A stretch of DNA of 64,000 bases, taken from NCBI GenBank assembly GCA_947579605.1, contig OX388325.1, positions 4,211,572 to 4,275,571 on the forward strand, written 5' to 3'. The notes under the pieces were generated by a model that was given only the letters and a program-made list of their open reading frames with translations, was not told where the DNA came from and did no database searches. Positions within the stretch are counted from its first letter, which is position 1. Each line of letters opens with the position of its first letter. The position numbers and the translations under genes were made by a program. Of the stretch, positions 1 to 10,510 are shown in pieces. The DNA is from Athripsodes cinereus. Lineage: Eukaryota > Arthropoda > Insecta > Trichoptera > Leptoceridae.

Positions 1-19
1 CCTGAGATAAGCTGGTGGT

Positions 20-292
20 GTAACTAGGTTTGATAGGGTAAGAAATGTCCATATCCGTAGTAGTTTCAATGTCGCTCCCATTGGAGAAACAGATTAAAAT
101 GGTACGAACAAATTTTGAGACTACCACAAGATAATATGATAAGAGGGATAATGGACACAGGAGAAGGACCCAGAATACCAGGATAACCAGTGATCACCTG
201 GATGTGCTGCAAGGGACCAGAGAACTCGGAGGATGAGAACTAGGAGAGCTGGCTTCAAATAAATGGGATAAAGGCGAGGGCGAAGAAGATTC
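20..292 (+). pseudogene. RTE-3 LINE fragment, reverse transcriptase C-terminus and 3' end
   Basis: Reading across frames gives pieces such as VRNVHIRSSFNVAPIGE, then RWYEQILRLPQDNMI, the usual C-terminal region of RTE-type reverse transcriptases (an IR..N..PI block followed by RWYGHV-like residues). It ends in sequence resembling the RRADPxKWDKGE tail of this family (220-285). Several stops and frame changes show it is dead. An inverse-orientation copy of the same 3' end lies at 1648-1790. Family assignment rests on motif memory. Confidence 0.6.
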
Positions 293-364
293 GTATTTAG
301 CTATGACATATTATTGTTGTCTTGGCTTTCCATCTAGCCAGAATTTGATTTATTAATGAATGTA

Positions 365-850
365 ATAGACAATCGAGAACTCCTGTTGGATGTTAAAGTG
401 CGTAAGATCTCGTATCTGTAGGAGTAAGGTTACTCTTGACAAAATCTAACTAGACCTTAATCTTAATCATACGACGCGCGAAGTGACTAATAGTCAAAAA
501 TACGTGCATACCAATCTTGTGGTAACGGTAGCGCGGTATTTTTGACCATAGCCCCTTCACGCGTCGTATGATTAAGATCAAGAAAATATTAAGACTGTAT
601 TTGCTTGTGTCAAGAGTAGCCCTGTTGGGTCACGCGTGGAGAAATGTACCACATTTTGCGATTGATTATGACAGGCAAAATATGTAGAGTGACGTCGGGG
701 GCCTGGCAGAAGGCAGACAACGTCGCTGCGCAATATATGAGATTGGACTGGAATGAGACTGGAGTGGAGGAGTTGTTCCAGACAGCGCAGGACCGAGAAG
801 TCTATGCTAGAGTGATCGCCAACATCGGGGGGACCTGACAGGGCACCTAC
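365..850 (+). pseudogene. RTE-2 LINE 3' fragment split by a MITE
   Basis: The left part (365-420) encodes NRELLLDVKVRKISYL and the right part (626-838) resumes at LGHAW and ends with WNETGVEELFQTAQDREVYARVIANIGGT. The longer copy at 17624-18315 shows the unbroken order (NRELLTNIKLRKVSYLGHIL ... FSRVIANVGGT), so the interruption falls between SYL and GH. Only the 3' end is present, with internal frame damage. The 3' end runs into GAAGAAGAA-type sequence, as in the other copies at 5.7, 18.3 and 62.2 kb. Confidence 0.75.
425..624. mobile_element. Palindromic MITE (CAGGGYTACTCTTGACA family)
   Basis: About 200 bp with inverted ends (GGTTACTCTTGACAAAA at left, the complement of AGGGCTACTCTTGACA at right) and near-complete internal self-complementarity: ACGACGCGCGAAGTGACTA at left against TAGCCCCTTCACGCGTCGT at right. 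It interrupts the RTE-2 fragment. A 216-bp relative is at 63436-63651. The target duplication is not resolved. Confidence 0.8.
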
Positions 851-859
851 AGAAGAAGA

Positions 860-1398
860 ATGACTCCAAAAGCGAATGTGGAAACGAGGAAGATATAATG
901 GACCACGTATTTTTTAATTGCACTTTTTTGACAAATTATAAATTTACTAAAAATATCAAAGAAAGGATAAATAGTAAATACATTTTAAAAGGATTGATGT
1001 TTTAGTTAAATACTTTCTGAGCTTTCTCGGATTAAAAGCTAGTCGTAGAATATAATAATATCTGCGGTAGATAATATTTTGTAGAATAAATTCGTGTTTC
1101 GTTTCTTACAAAATATTATAGAATGAGGTGAGCCTAATGCTATTTACTGTTCTTTCTAGATACTATGTTTGAATGAGACAAGGGTCTGGGCTAGAGCATA
1201 AGATGCCCTGGGCAAAATGATCCACTGCCGCTCATTTTTACACTAACATTATTTAATATTATTTAACACAACAGGAAGGACTACTACAAAATTTTTACTA
1301 CTAACTAAACATCATATCTGAAAACACTTTCTTCTTTTGACAATTATAGAAAATGGAATTTACTGCCTCACTAGACTTGAGTCTGTTCTGAGGCAACA

Positions 1399-1443
<45 letters not shown>

Positions 1444-1560
1444 GAGTTATTCTAAATTATTCTAGTCATTTTTTGTAAGCACCTTGTGTAAGAAAAAAAA
1501 ATATATACAATAAACTGCTTTACAAGCCTTTGATATTGCAGTAATGTTGTCGGGATAATG
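860..1560. other. No gene seen; AT-rich spacer with a (TA)n tract
   Basis: No supported coding sequence. A (TA)n microsatellite spans about 1402-1435. The rest is unassigned AT-rich DNA. Confidence 0.6.
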
Positions 1561-1564
1561 TGTG

Positions 1565-1645
1565 ATGTTATCTTCTGGAATCGCATTGGCCTTCAGTTGT
1601 AATGATCTTTGCTAAATCGTCTAATTGTCAGAAATAATAATAGTA
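1565..1645 (+). repeat. LINE-like 3' tail (TTCTGGRATCGCATTGG family)
   Basis: Closely matches 40155-40245: TTCTGGAATCGCATTGGCC, a TAATGATC block, then CGTCTTATTGTCAG-like and TAATAAT-rich sequence. The shared end and AT-rich tail suggest a retroelement 3' end; the coding part is absent. Confidence 0.5.
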
Positions 1646-1647
1646 AG

Positions 1648-1790
1648 CCTCTTTCTTCTTCGCTCTCGCCTTTATCCCATTTACTTGGGGTCGGCTCTCC
1701 TAGTCTTCATCTTCCAAGTTTTCCGGTCCCCTGTATCCTCCGAGAGCAATATTGCCTCCTTCAGGTTCCTGGCAATTGTGGACATCTGGG
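1648..1790 (-). pseudogene. RTE-3 3' end fragment
   Basis: The reverse complement carries GACTAGGAGAGCCGACCCC, then an AAATGGGATAAAGGCGA block. It matches the 3' part of the fragment at 20-292 in opposite orientation and ends in a GAAGAAGAAAG tail. Too short to encode a domain. Confidence 0.55.
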
Positions 1791-2109
1791 TTCAACTTCT
1801 ACGCCCAATGTCATATTATTCATTGTAATAATATTATGTACATATGTCCATTGTAATAATATTAAGCCTCAGTTTTGAAAAACCTACCCTCCTTCCTTCA
1901 TCGCCAGATGTTCGATTCGGTATAAGAATTTGATATGTTTCACAATCTCGTCCGTTTCTTTAAAAATAAAAGGCCCTCAAATATGCTTTTGTTGAGTTGG
2001 TTGATTTTTTGACACCTTTTTCAAATCTTAATTTGCACAATTTGTAGTCTTTTGATTTTCATGAAAATAAATTTCTACCGCCTTCCGTCACCAAATTTTC
2101 AATTTGGAA

Positions 2110-2218
2110 ATTTGAAGTAGTAGTTAGTCCTCTTGAAAATGTCAAACTGAGCTTTTGATGAAAGCGTTCTAGTTCATTACAAAAATTAGTGGAAAATTAA
2201 CTGTGTTTAGAAATATTA
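2110..2218 (+). repeat. Dispersed repeat (GACGAAAGCGCTCGA family)
   Basis: CCTCTTGAAAATGTCAAACTG, then GATGAAAGCG and TTAACTGTGTTTAGAAATA. Related copies are at 16030-16205 (+), 33620-33720 (+) and 61985-62140 (-). The larger element is not identified. Confidence 0.5.
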
Positions 2219-2219
2219 G

Positions 2220-3394
2220 GGCCAATTCTGAATCTTAATGAACTAACTAACTAAAAAGTTGATTAATATTAGTTATTGTGTAGTATTCAGCATTAGTTAA
2301 GGGTCGTTCACATACGTTCACTTTCAGTGATCACTCCGGATGATCCTCCAAGATGAACAGGTGTGAACAGGCGTTTCATCAATAGTGATCACTAGCGATG
2401 ACGGAGGAAAGAGATTACCACTCGTCATAATTTCGATGAAAGGACCTTTCACTGAAACGACCATAAACAAGTTTTATCTTATTATTTGTTTTATTCTCTA
2501 TGAATTTGTATTGAATGTCAGAATCATCTACAAAATTATTATGCAGTCGAGATCTATATTAATTTATTTTAAGTGTTATTTTTCATTTTTGAATTTGTTT
2601 AATTATTTTTATACGAAAATACGTCAAACTACATACAACATGAGTGAGAGTGTAGACATGGCAGTGAAAGCATGGGATGAACAAGTGTGAACAGACGTGT
2701 TCACTTTCGATGAACAGGTTTGACCCTGACACTCTGGATGATCATCCAAAGTGAAGCAATGTGAATGCTACTTAATGAACTATAAACAACTATAAACTCG
2801 AGAACCACCAAGTGCAAACGGTAAAATCTATGGGACAAACTAATATTAGTCAGTGATGCCGCAATACAAAATGTTTTTCACGTTCCGATTTACACTTCTG
2901 GCAACAATTAAATAGTTGTCGCGCGTGAAAATTGTGAAATGTCAGATTTGCCGATATATTTTGACGTTCGTATTTGCGTCGGTGGTGGTGTAATTTTACA
3001 ATTTATACATGCTAATAGTTGCGAGGGCCCTAAAAATATAAATTTTTACTTTTAATTGAAAAAAACAACTTAACACTTCCAAAATATAGCAATTTTCTTC
3101 GGTAAAATGACAGCAACTAATAATATTCGCACATTAAAAGTCGCGAAAAAAAATTCTGCCAAATCCAACTTATTTTAGTCGTCGGCTGTCAACTAAAATT
3201 TCATTCTGAATACACGAAATCCATAGATTCTCGAAATTTATAGTTGTACTAAGGTGTCAAAATGAACTAATGAACTAAATTAGTACGGAAAACTGTGAAT
3301 ACGAATTAGAACTAATTATCATGACTCAACTATCTCCTCACACTTAGATGACTTAGTTAGTGCAACTTAACTATTTTATGATTCAGAATTGGCC
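2220..3394. mobile_element. Non-autonomous TIR element containing a nested MITE
   Basis: Inverted ends GGCCAATTCTGAATC (2220-2235) and GATTCAGAATTGGCC (3380-3394) bound about 1.17 kb. ATATT lies outside both ends, but the exact duplication is unclear. Further internal complementarity (CTATAAACTCGAGAA near 2790 against TTCTCGAAATTTATAG near 3230) extends the fold. No transposase is visible. Confidence 0.6.
2301..2771. mobile_element. Nested MITE with TTAA flanks, PIF/Harbinger-like
   Basis: Ends GGGTCGTTCACAT (left) and the complement of GTAGCATTCACAT (right), with further shared TTCACTTT and GGATGATC blocks inside. TTAA flanks both ends (2297-2300, 2772-2775), giving a 3-4 bp target duplication. 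The superfamily is a guess from the TTA-type duplication and GGG start. Confidence 0.5.
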
Positions 3395-4025
3395 ATATTG
3401 ATAATTGAAATAAAAAATATTTCTTTGTTTTTGATCCAATTTGCAATTTTGCCAGAGGACTGTTAATTACCATACACTGGGTTTTCAAAAATCCTACACC
3501 CCTTAAAATTTAGCGTCTAGGGCAAATGCTTAGCCTGCCCGGGTCCTGAATGAGTACACGCACTATCAAAGTCAACAAAAAATAAAATCATTTCATACAA
3601 AAATACTTGGAATACTAACAAAATACTTCAACCTAAGTTCACAAACTAAAATAGCACGTTCTCTCAATTAACTTTGATACGTGGAAGAAATGAAACACTG
3701 GATTCATCATATTATTATAGTCCTATTTATTTATAAAATGTGTATCATCGCTGTTAAATCATACCGGTATATGTGCAAAATTTGAGTTTTTGAGTTGTTG
3801 GTGTCAAAAAAAATTTTTTTTTTCATCGTTTTTATGTCGAACCGGCATGTCTTATAGTTAAATAAAAATCCTTCGGATGGCGTTGGGCCGGTCTGCATTT
3901 ACGTGGAAATAGCTATTTTATTTTTGAGAAGACAGCTGATCTATTGCGCAATACGCCGGTCGCTTCAAAACTTTCAAGGAGAAAAGGCTTCCATCATTTA
4001 CGTCAAACTGACTTATTTCGCAATA
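3395..4025. other. No gene seen
   Basis: AT-rich unassigned sequence. Short ORFs in both strands near 3900-4130 run into the next MITE and have no recognisable content. Confidence 0.5.
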
Positions 4026-4644
4026 CAGGAGGCCTATTCTCCAATCTCGATTGATGGATGTCACAAGCGAGATTTTATTACTTTCGACTGATTTCTCAAA
4101 AACCTTATTCTTGAAAGTCGTAGACGACAAATGTCACACGATATCATGCGAGAATATGTCGAGTGGTGTTTTACCACTCGAGATGAATGTCACACCAATC
4201 GACATGTCAAAAATTGATAAAAATGGCCGCCGTGAGTCATTCAATGGTCGTTTTCATTTTGCAAACGGTATAAAATAAAATAAAGTGATGCCGCATTTAT
4301 AAAGTATTTTAGTTTAAGTAAAAATATAACGAAAAATTTGATATTGATTGTGACTCCTCATATAAAAGCGTCATCTTTGTGCGTCACGTGCCTCCCCACA
4401 CGAAAACGCCATTAACGCCATCTCGTGAAAAAGAGTATAAATAAATGTAATTTTTCGATGACCACATACAAAAACATACGAAAAGTGCGACGTTGCCAGT
4501 AGCTTCTCGAATGTCGACCGTTTATATCTCGAATGGCGTCAAGAATAGGGTCGTAGACTACCATTTGACTTTTCGTGCGAGTTTTTCAATCGACATATCT
4601 CACAAGTGACATTTATCAATCGAGATTAGAGAATAGGGCCCCTG
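4026..4644. mobile_element. MITE with about 45-bp TIRs (CAGGRGSCCTATTCTC)
   Basis: The left end CAGGAGGCCTATTCTC continues into AATCTCGATTGATGGATGTC. The right end is its complement (CAGGGGCCCTATTCTC, AATCTCGATTGATAAATGTC). Internal TCGACAT and ATGTCAC words recur near both ends. About 619 bp, no transposase. The duplication is not clear. Confidence 0.7.
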
Positions 4645-4680
4645 ATTCCAAAATAAGAAGCCACTGTGACACAAAAGAAG

Positions 4681-4785
4681 CTGTTTTATCAAATAAATAA
4701 TTGCGTTTATAAATACATATTTAGCATAAAATTTAATTGTAAATTTTATCAAATAAATAATAGCGTTTATAAATACATATTTACA
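4681..4785. repeat. 60-bp direct duplication
   Basis: TTTATCAAATAAATAAT, GCGTTTATAAATACATATTTA occurs at 4685 and again at 4745, a period of 60 bp, just upstream of a Helitron 3' terminus. Confidence 0.8.
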
Positions 4786-4789
4786 ATCA

Positions 4790-4855
4790 ATAATGATTAA
4801 AAATATTAATCATTTATTAATTGTTAGGCGATACGAAGTTCGCTGGGTCAGCTAG
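4790..4855 (+). mobile_element. Helitron 3' terminus (family 1)
   Basis: Ends GGGTCAGCTAG followed by T, the Helitron CTRR-T signature, preceded by a short hairpin (GCGA ... TCGC). A second such end is at 46135-46178. A matching 5' end (TCTATATATAAAAGAGAG) is at 35081. No Rep/helicase is present, so this is a non-autonomous remnant. Confidence 0.65.
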
Positions 4856-5269
4856 TTAATAATAAAAATAACAATGAAGACGGTAAGATTATGTTTATAT
4901 TATGTTGTAAATGTAAAACATAATTACTAAGTAAATAAAAAATAAATGTGCACCAATGTACCACCATTAATGGGCTCGTAAAACCCGCAACAGCAGCAGT
5001 AGCAGTAACGACAACAAAAGGTTCCGCACGGCTGACTTTACATTCAATAAAAGCCACAGATACAACGATATTATACAGTAATTATTATTATTTTAATGTA
5101 ATTTAGACTTAGGCAGGAGTAAAACACCTTTTTGGTTATATTTGATACGACTACACTCGCACCATTCCGGTGTATTAACTAGTTTTTTGTTTTGAGCATT
5201 CTCCGAAGAAATAATTATTCGAATGAATGTCTTGGTTACCCTCCATGAGCTGTGTGAACCCAGCAATGG

Positions 5270-5440
5270 AAGTTAATGTTACATTGCGTAAACATGGTTC
5301 ACTTCTTCTGAACAGAGAAAGGCGTCCCAATGCTTACAAATTGGTTCCAGGCTGGTTTAAGTGATCACATTCAGTGTCCATCGACAATATTCACCAATTC
5401 AACGATCTTCAATCGAGATATCTGATTGGTTATGTCATCT
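5270..5440 (-). repeat. Dispersed repeat shared with 14230-14390
   Basis: The reverse complement reads GTCCATGGACACTGAATGTG-like sequence with GTGATCACTTAA, CAGCCTGG and CAATTTGTAAGC. It matches 14250-14360 in opposite orientation at high identity. Identity unknown. Confidence 0.55.
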
Positions 5441-5459
5441 GCATCCAAATCCAGTAAGT

Positions 5460-5720
5460 AAATCATCAAGGCTCGGAAGGTTTCACATCTGGGTCATGTT
5501 CTGTGTAGAGAAAAATACCGCCTTCTCCAACTGGTATTGAAGGGAAAGATTGAGGGACTCCGAGGATCTGATAGGAGATAGATGTCCTAGCTGCGTAACA
5601 TAAGGGAGTGGACCGGCATCTGAAGTGTCGAGAAGATGTTCCGAGTGTCGCAGGACAGGATCAGGTTCACTGAGGTAATCGTCTACGTTGGGGGGACCCG
5701 ACAAGGCACTTGAAGTAGAA
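5460..5720 (+). pseudogene. RTE-2 LINE 3' fragment
   Basis: The plus strand decodes in pieces to the RTE-2 C-terminus: RKVSHLGHVL, EGKIEGLRG, then the VIVYVGGTRQG-like end at 5670-5700, followed by a GAAGTAGAAGAAAG tail. The ORF seen on the opposite strand (5483-5704) is only its antisense shadow. Confidence 0.65.
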
Positions 5721-5814
5721 GAAAGCCATCCACTCGTTTGCGAGTGATTTAGGATCCTACTCAGTTACACCAGTGAACGATATTTATTTATTTATTAATT
5801 TGAATCATTTACGA

Positions 5815-6237
5815 CAATGGGGAACTTTCACAAAAAAATAATTTCAACCCAAAAAATAGTACAGAAAATTAGAAAAATTATGGTGCTTTTTATATTTTTA
5901 AATGTGCATTTTTAAGGTTTTTATCACCATTTAAAAAAGCAATTTTCGCACTTCGCCGCAAAAAGGTTCACTCGTGGCGGAGCAGTTTTTGACAATATCA
6001 GGCGCTACAAACAGTACCTACTCAGAGTGAAATGTGTGGCAATACAAAATAGCGCCTAGCGACGCGACGTCACACCGGACTAATTCAATGACAGAGAATA
6101 TAGATTTTTAAAATGAAAATAATGAATGAAAAGTTTTATTTTATCGTTTCTTATTAGGATATTCATGATCAGAGTATATTTATTGATATGAATTGATAAC
6201 ATTTATTCATATTCCTCACACATGAATGTTCCCCATT
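5815..6237. mobile_element. MITE with AATGGGGAAC termini, copy 1
   Basis: TIR AATGGGGAACTTTC at left and GAATGTTCCCCATT at right. Internal landmarks: CACTTCGCCGC, TGGCGGAGCA, TAGCGCCTAGCGACG. Further copies are at 32260-32642 (both ends) and 48661-49042 (ends lost). Non-coding. Confidence 0.75.
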
Positions 6238-6599
6238 AGGGTGCGTGAATAAACTTAGAATAAAAAAATACTTAAAACAGCCATGCATTAAAACAAACAA
6301 ATCTTTATAATATAAAAATAAGAGAACAAAAAATTATTAGTTTTTCAATGAATCGGAATAACAATGTGACATTAATAGAATAAAAACAAATAGATTCTAT
6401 GAATGATACAAAAAGAGCAACTGCTTGTATTTGCGAAATAAAAGTTTAAAAATGTTGCTGAAATCTGCCGTACCATTATAAAGCTCAAAATACAAATGCT
6501 TTTATTTAAGTTTAAGAAAACAATAACGTTATGGCTTTTTGTTAGAACAAAACACAGCTTATGGAGGTAGTAGTAACGCCATCTAATATCATAATAATT

Positions 6600-7436
6600 A
6601 TCAGCTGAGCGAATTGCTTAACCCTTCGTAGAGAACATGAACATGATTGTCCATGTCTTGATAATGTTAATAAATTTGTATATCTAGGTGTAACTATTGA
6701 CGATAGATTTAAGTGGGATCAGCATGTAAATATTATTTGTAAGCGATTAAGATCTATAGCATGTATGTTATTTAAGATAAAATATTTTGTACCTAGGTCC
6801 ACACTTGTTACTGTGTACAAGTCTTTGGCAGAATCTTTAATCAGATATGGTATTGGTAGCTGGGGCAATTGTACTAATTCTAATTTGAAAAGGGTAATGT
6901 TCGCACAAAAATCGATATTAAGACTTATAGTAAAAAAAGAAATTTGCAACGCGGCGCGAAATAATATTTCTCTGTATTTCAAAAAGTTGAATGTATTATC
7001 TGCTAAAGGCTTGTTTTGGCAGAGAGTTGTCCTTGACCAGTTTTCAAAAACCGAATATAAAGAAAAACCTTGACATATGCATCACACAAGATTTATTTAA
7101 TGAAGGATATGTAGTCCCTAAATTCAATAATAAATACGGAAAAAGAACATTTGAATATAACGTGCCAAAAATACTTAATATGATGCCGGTATCTATTAAG
7201 AAATGCAAGAGTAAAAATATTGCAAAAAAATTAGTCAAGGAATGGTTAATAAAGTGTGGATTTATATATAACTAATAATTATTTTTGTATTTAGGTTAAT
7301 GTCGTATTAGGTTAATATATGTATATAGTATGTTATAAGAGAACACGCCGACAAATCTTTTAGATTTGGCGTGACTCATTGTCATAAGATGTATATATTT
7401 CTTATTCAATGTATTATTTATATTGAATAAAAAAAA
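6600..7436 (+). pseudogene. LINE-J 3' fragment: reverse transcriptase C-terminus plus 3' UTR
   Basis: The frame carries KFVYLGVTIDDRFKWDQH, then ICKRLRSIACMLFKIKYFVP and YKSLAESLIRYGIGSWGNC, the thumb and C-terminal region of Jockey-group reverse transcriptases. A frameshift near 7060 moves the frame; it then continues through ICITQDLFNEGYVVPKFNNKY to MMPVSIKKCKSK ... EWLIKCGFIYN and a stop at 7273. The 3' UTR has a hairpin (7349-7375) and ends in an A-run near 7435. Two more 3' ends of this family are at 36020-36252 (-) and 63835-64000 (-). The 5' part is missing. Confidence 0.8.
7349..7375 (+). promoter_or_regulatory. Conserved 3' UTR hairpin of LINE-J
   Basis: CGCCGACAAATCT pairs with AGATTTGGCG across a TTT loop, with a GA bulge. 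The same complementary halves occur in the copies at 36030-36065 and 63870-63915 (minus strand). Such 3' stem-loops are often recognised by the element's own reverse transcriptase; that role is inference. Confidence 0.6.
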
Positions 7437-7466
7437 AAAAGAATTTAATTTATAAAAAAATGCCTG

Positions 7467-7710
7467 AATGAATTATAAATAAAACACTTATTTATAGTAT
7501 ATCCACAGTGACTTTTATTGGACGCGAGCCGGCGTTCAAGAGCTTCCGCTCTCATCATCAGGCTAACGATGATGATGAGAGCGGAAGCTCTTGAAAGCCG
7601 GCTTGCGTCCAATAAAAAGTCACTGTGGATGTACTATAAATGAGTGTTTTATTTACAATTAATTCAACATGAATTTCCACCAAGTACCGTCGGTTGAAAA
7701 TATCAACTTT
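7467..7710 (+). mobile_element. Foldback unit class I (Penelope-like), 244 bp with 12-bp TSD
   Basis: Two long arms in inverse orientation (7467-7557 and 7570-7660) contain CTGATGATGAGAGC hairpins and AATAAAAGTCACTGTGG. They are followed by ATGAATTTCCACCAAGTACC, a conserved start-codon segment (MNFHQVPSVENI). AAAAAATGCCTG flanks both sides (7455-7466 and 7711-7722), so the unit inserted as a whole. Related units are at 11105-11440 and 21611-21844. Assignment to Penelope-like elements is inferred from the inverted terminal arms and the CTGATGA-hairpin-GAA motif. Confidence 0.7.
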
Positions 7711-7722
7711 AAAAAATGCCTG

Positions 7723-8050
7723 GTTAGAAAAGAATTTATATTTTATGGGGAAATCATTCAGAAAGCTTGGTTTTAGACAGTGGAATCAGAAATTTTCTGA
7801 TGAAGTCACTTATTTGATGTGTTATTTATTCTCAAATTTATATTTTATTTTTTGGCCACAATTTTCACATTTACAAACTTTGAAAATCGCTCGTTCGACG
7901 GCTGATAGTAGTAAAAACTACCATTTTTTCACTTTGTATATGTAATTTCTTTGCGGAATTCTACTTCCTAAGCACCGACATAGTAAAATAATAAAATTAT
8001 CAAGTTTGAAAAAAAGTCGTGCTAACGTGCGAGCACATTCAAAATATTTA
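7723..8050. other. No gene seen
   Basis: The short open frame at 7694-7945 is AT-rich, starts inside the foldback unit and has no recognisable content. Confidence 0.5.
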
Positions 8051-8054
8051 TATG

Positions 8055-8631
8055 TGAATCAGTCATTTGAGAAATCCCATAAGTCAGGTTTTAAGCGGAT
8101 ATGATTTTGTTTTGATTTGGGTCCTTTTTCTTGAAATGCACATTATGTAATTTAGAAACCAGGTAATTTTTTACCTATTTGATACAAATTGAGCTGATTA
8201 ACTTGGCCAGTCAATAGAGAAACAACAAAAATCAGTGAATTAGTTGTTACTCCACTAAATGCATTTATTTCGATTCACAGCTGACACTTAACGCCAACCT
8301 TTAACGTGGGCGGAAATGGTGAAAATTAGTGATTTTTGAATAAATAGTTTGGGATGGAAATGTTTATATTTTTATATTTAATTTTTTTTTGCCTGAAATG
8401 GTGTTCATTTGGGAAACAGCATAAGTCAAAGATTTTTAATTAGCAAATTAATATACAAATAAACTATTTTAACAAAAAATAAAGATTTATAGTAACAAAA
8501 TACACTGTGAGTTTTATTTTGACTTGAGTAAGATATCACATTTCATTAAAAAAATTATAACAAACAGTTTTTTGTGATTTCTGAAAAGTATATATTGACT
8601 GACTTATGGGGTTTCTCAAATGACCGATTCA
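8055..8631. mobile_element. TIR element with repeated internal AAACAACATAAGTCA boxes, copy 1
   Basis: Ends TGAATCAGTCATTTGAGAAA and its complement (GTTTCTCAAATGACCGATTC, A) followed inside by the AAGTCAG/CTGACTT pair. The box GAGAAACAACATAAGTCA recurs degenerately inside. A copy lies at 19408-19948. No coding capacity. Confidence 0.7.
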
Positions 8632-9099
8632 TTTTTATTCAACACCTTTAAACTTAAGTAACTCGAAAAAAGAAAATAATAAGTAAAAAAAAATTAAAAT
8701 CATAAGTGACTTCTTATTAAAAATAATCGCGATGACGTTTTATTTGAAAAAGTCCGTGGGCAGATATGGGGGAACCTACATAATCATTAGTATATTTTTC
8801 TGTGAGTACAAGTTGAAAATGTGTGATAATTTTTATTTTTTGGCAACATCTGTGTGAAATGTTTACTATGCCTTTCAACATTTTTCCCTTTATTTACTAA
8901 GCTAATTTAATTTTTATTTTAAATAAAAGTTTATTTTCTGTGACAATGTGAATTAGTTTTATGAACTGGTGTAGGTATTTACGAATTTGATATTTCTCTT
9001 ACGAGGTAGAAAGCGGGAAAACCCGTCAGAAACAAGAGTCAGAAACACGAAAATAAGCAAAATCTGCGAAACTAAAGATATCGTTCGGTGGAGGAGAGA

Positions 9100-9575
9100 G
9101 ATTTCTACACATACATACATACATACTATCACGCCGCTTCCCTCGCGGGGTAGGCAGAAAGGATCGAGCGCCACTTCATTCTATCCTTGCATACATCTTT
9201 CGCTTCCGTCACTGTCATACAATTCCTCATGCATGCTCTCCTGTTCAACGAGCTCAACACGTGACCGTCCTGTAGGATTTGATTTAAATGATCTTGCCAT
9301 TTAATCCTCGGACGTCCACGTCTCCGAGCACCATTTCTCTCAGCCAAATATATCTTCTTAGTCATTCTGTCCTCATTCATTCTTTCCACGTGCCCAAACC
9401 ATCTTAACTTATTTACATTCATCCTTGTTATTACACCAACTTTCATTCCACATTCCTTTCGTATATCACTGTTACGCACACGATCTCTCAGACTTTTACC
9501 ACACATCCTTCTCAGTGATCTCATTTCCACTGCATTTATGCCACTTTCATCCTTCTTTAACCATGTCCACGTCTA
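9100..9575 (-). pseudogene. RTE-1 LINE 3' fragment
   Basis: The minus-strand frame 9530-9129 encodes the C-terminus of the reverse transcriptase: MRSLRRMCGKSLRDRVRNSD, WFGHVERMNEDRMTK, ARRRGRPRIKWQDHLNQI, ending KWRSILSAYPAREAA. RWFGHV and GRPRxxW are hallmarks of RTE C-termini (proteins often labelled F52C9.6-like). The fragment starts at LKKDESG near 9570 and ends in a (GTAT)n tail at 9105-9125, a typical RTE microsatellite tail. Open but 5'-truncated, so inactive. Confidence 0.85.
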
Positions 9576-9639
9576 ATTATTATTATTATTATAAACTTGA
9601 TTGCAATGTTCTATCTCTATCTATCTATATCTTTACCCT

Positions 9640-10315
9640 CATGCCATGTCCCAGGAGGGGTAGGCAGAGAGAACGAAACGCCTTATAGATTGTAGTGGGT
9701 GTGATACCTCCGTAATAGTTATCACAAGTAAAACAGTCCTGGTGAGAATGCATAAAGTATTGTTACCAGGGACTGACCTCCGCCCTGGAGGCCCCTGTGG
9801 AATCACTCTCTTTCAAGATCTCCACAGGTGCGGAACTTTACTAGCGCGAATCACTTCCTTCTTTCTTCGAGTCTCGTTATATTAAACCAGTTGTGATTTA
9901 CCATTTAGTTAATTGAATAAATGTATAAAGCCATTAATCGAGTGATCATTTACCTGGTAAGACAATTCTCTCTTTTTCCTTCCGATAAAATAATGTATCT
10001 TCGTCAGTGACGAAGCAGGCAGGACATCGTCCTGAACAAGTGTTAAGGATAGTATCCTAACCCGCTTCAAGATCTATCCTTACAAACTTCTTTCGCCTCC
10101 TCCACATTCATCCAGTTTCTCATACATGCACGCCGATTTCTATTAGTCAACAGTGTCAACACACGGGCGACCTTGAGGATTTGATCCCGGTGATCAAGCC
10201 ACGTGGTTCTTGGCGGTCCGCGCTTCCTCACACCCCCTCTTTCAGATAAATACATCCTCTTCGTCATTCTTTCATATTGCATTCGCTACACATGTCCAAA
10301 GTATTTCGATGTTAT
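9640..10315 (-). pseudogene. RTE-1 fragment split by a solo LTR
   Basis: The 3' tail part (9640-9690, with an AGAT tail near 9620) and the body (10074-10315) are one RTE-1 copy. The body gives RMTKRMYLSERGGVRKRGPP, HRDQILKVARVL, NRRACMRNWMNVEEAKEV. The break falls at the ATAGATCTATCC point seen intact at 25765 and 48310. Degenerate and 5'-truncated. Confidence 0.75.
9691..10069. mobile_element. Solo LTR, 379 bp, with AGAT duplication
   Basis: Starts TGTAGTGGGTGTG and ends CCCGCTTCA, the TG...CA form of LTRs, flanked by AGAT at 9687-9690 and 10070-10073. Inside are a TATATTAAA box near 9875 and AATAAATG near 9918, consistent with promoter and polyadenylation sites. No internal retrotransposon sequence remains, so this is a recombination remnant. 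The 4-bp duplication suits the Ty3/Gypsy type (inference). Confidence 0.75.
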
Positions 10316-10319
10316 TTCT

Positions 10320-10510
10320 AATTATTAAGTTCCATGGTTTTTGTCTTGTTTTTGTTTTTAATTATTTACAAAAAAATTGACTATTTGTTAGACACGTGTT
10401 CGTTATTCGCTTTGGTGATTTGTGGGACCTTGATTGGTTTGTTAATTTTGATTGATTTATTAAGTTAAACTGTTTGTGTCCTTTTAGACAATAAATAAAT
10501 AAATAATCAT
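10320..10510 (+). repeat. LINE 3' UTR-like tail ending (TAAA)n
   Basis: T-rich sequence ending TAGACAATAAATAAATAAAT, as in the (TAAA)n-tailed LINE ends elsewhere in the window. Coding part absent. Confidence 0.4.

Noticed and set aside
2385..2690. 101-codon ORF ending MSESVDMAVKAWDEQV
   Set aside because: Lies wholly inside a MITE; the last 16 residues look protein-like but are too short to support.
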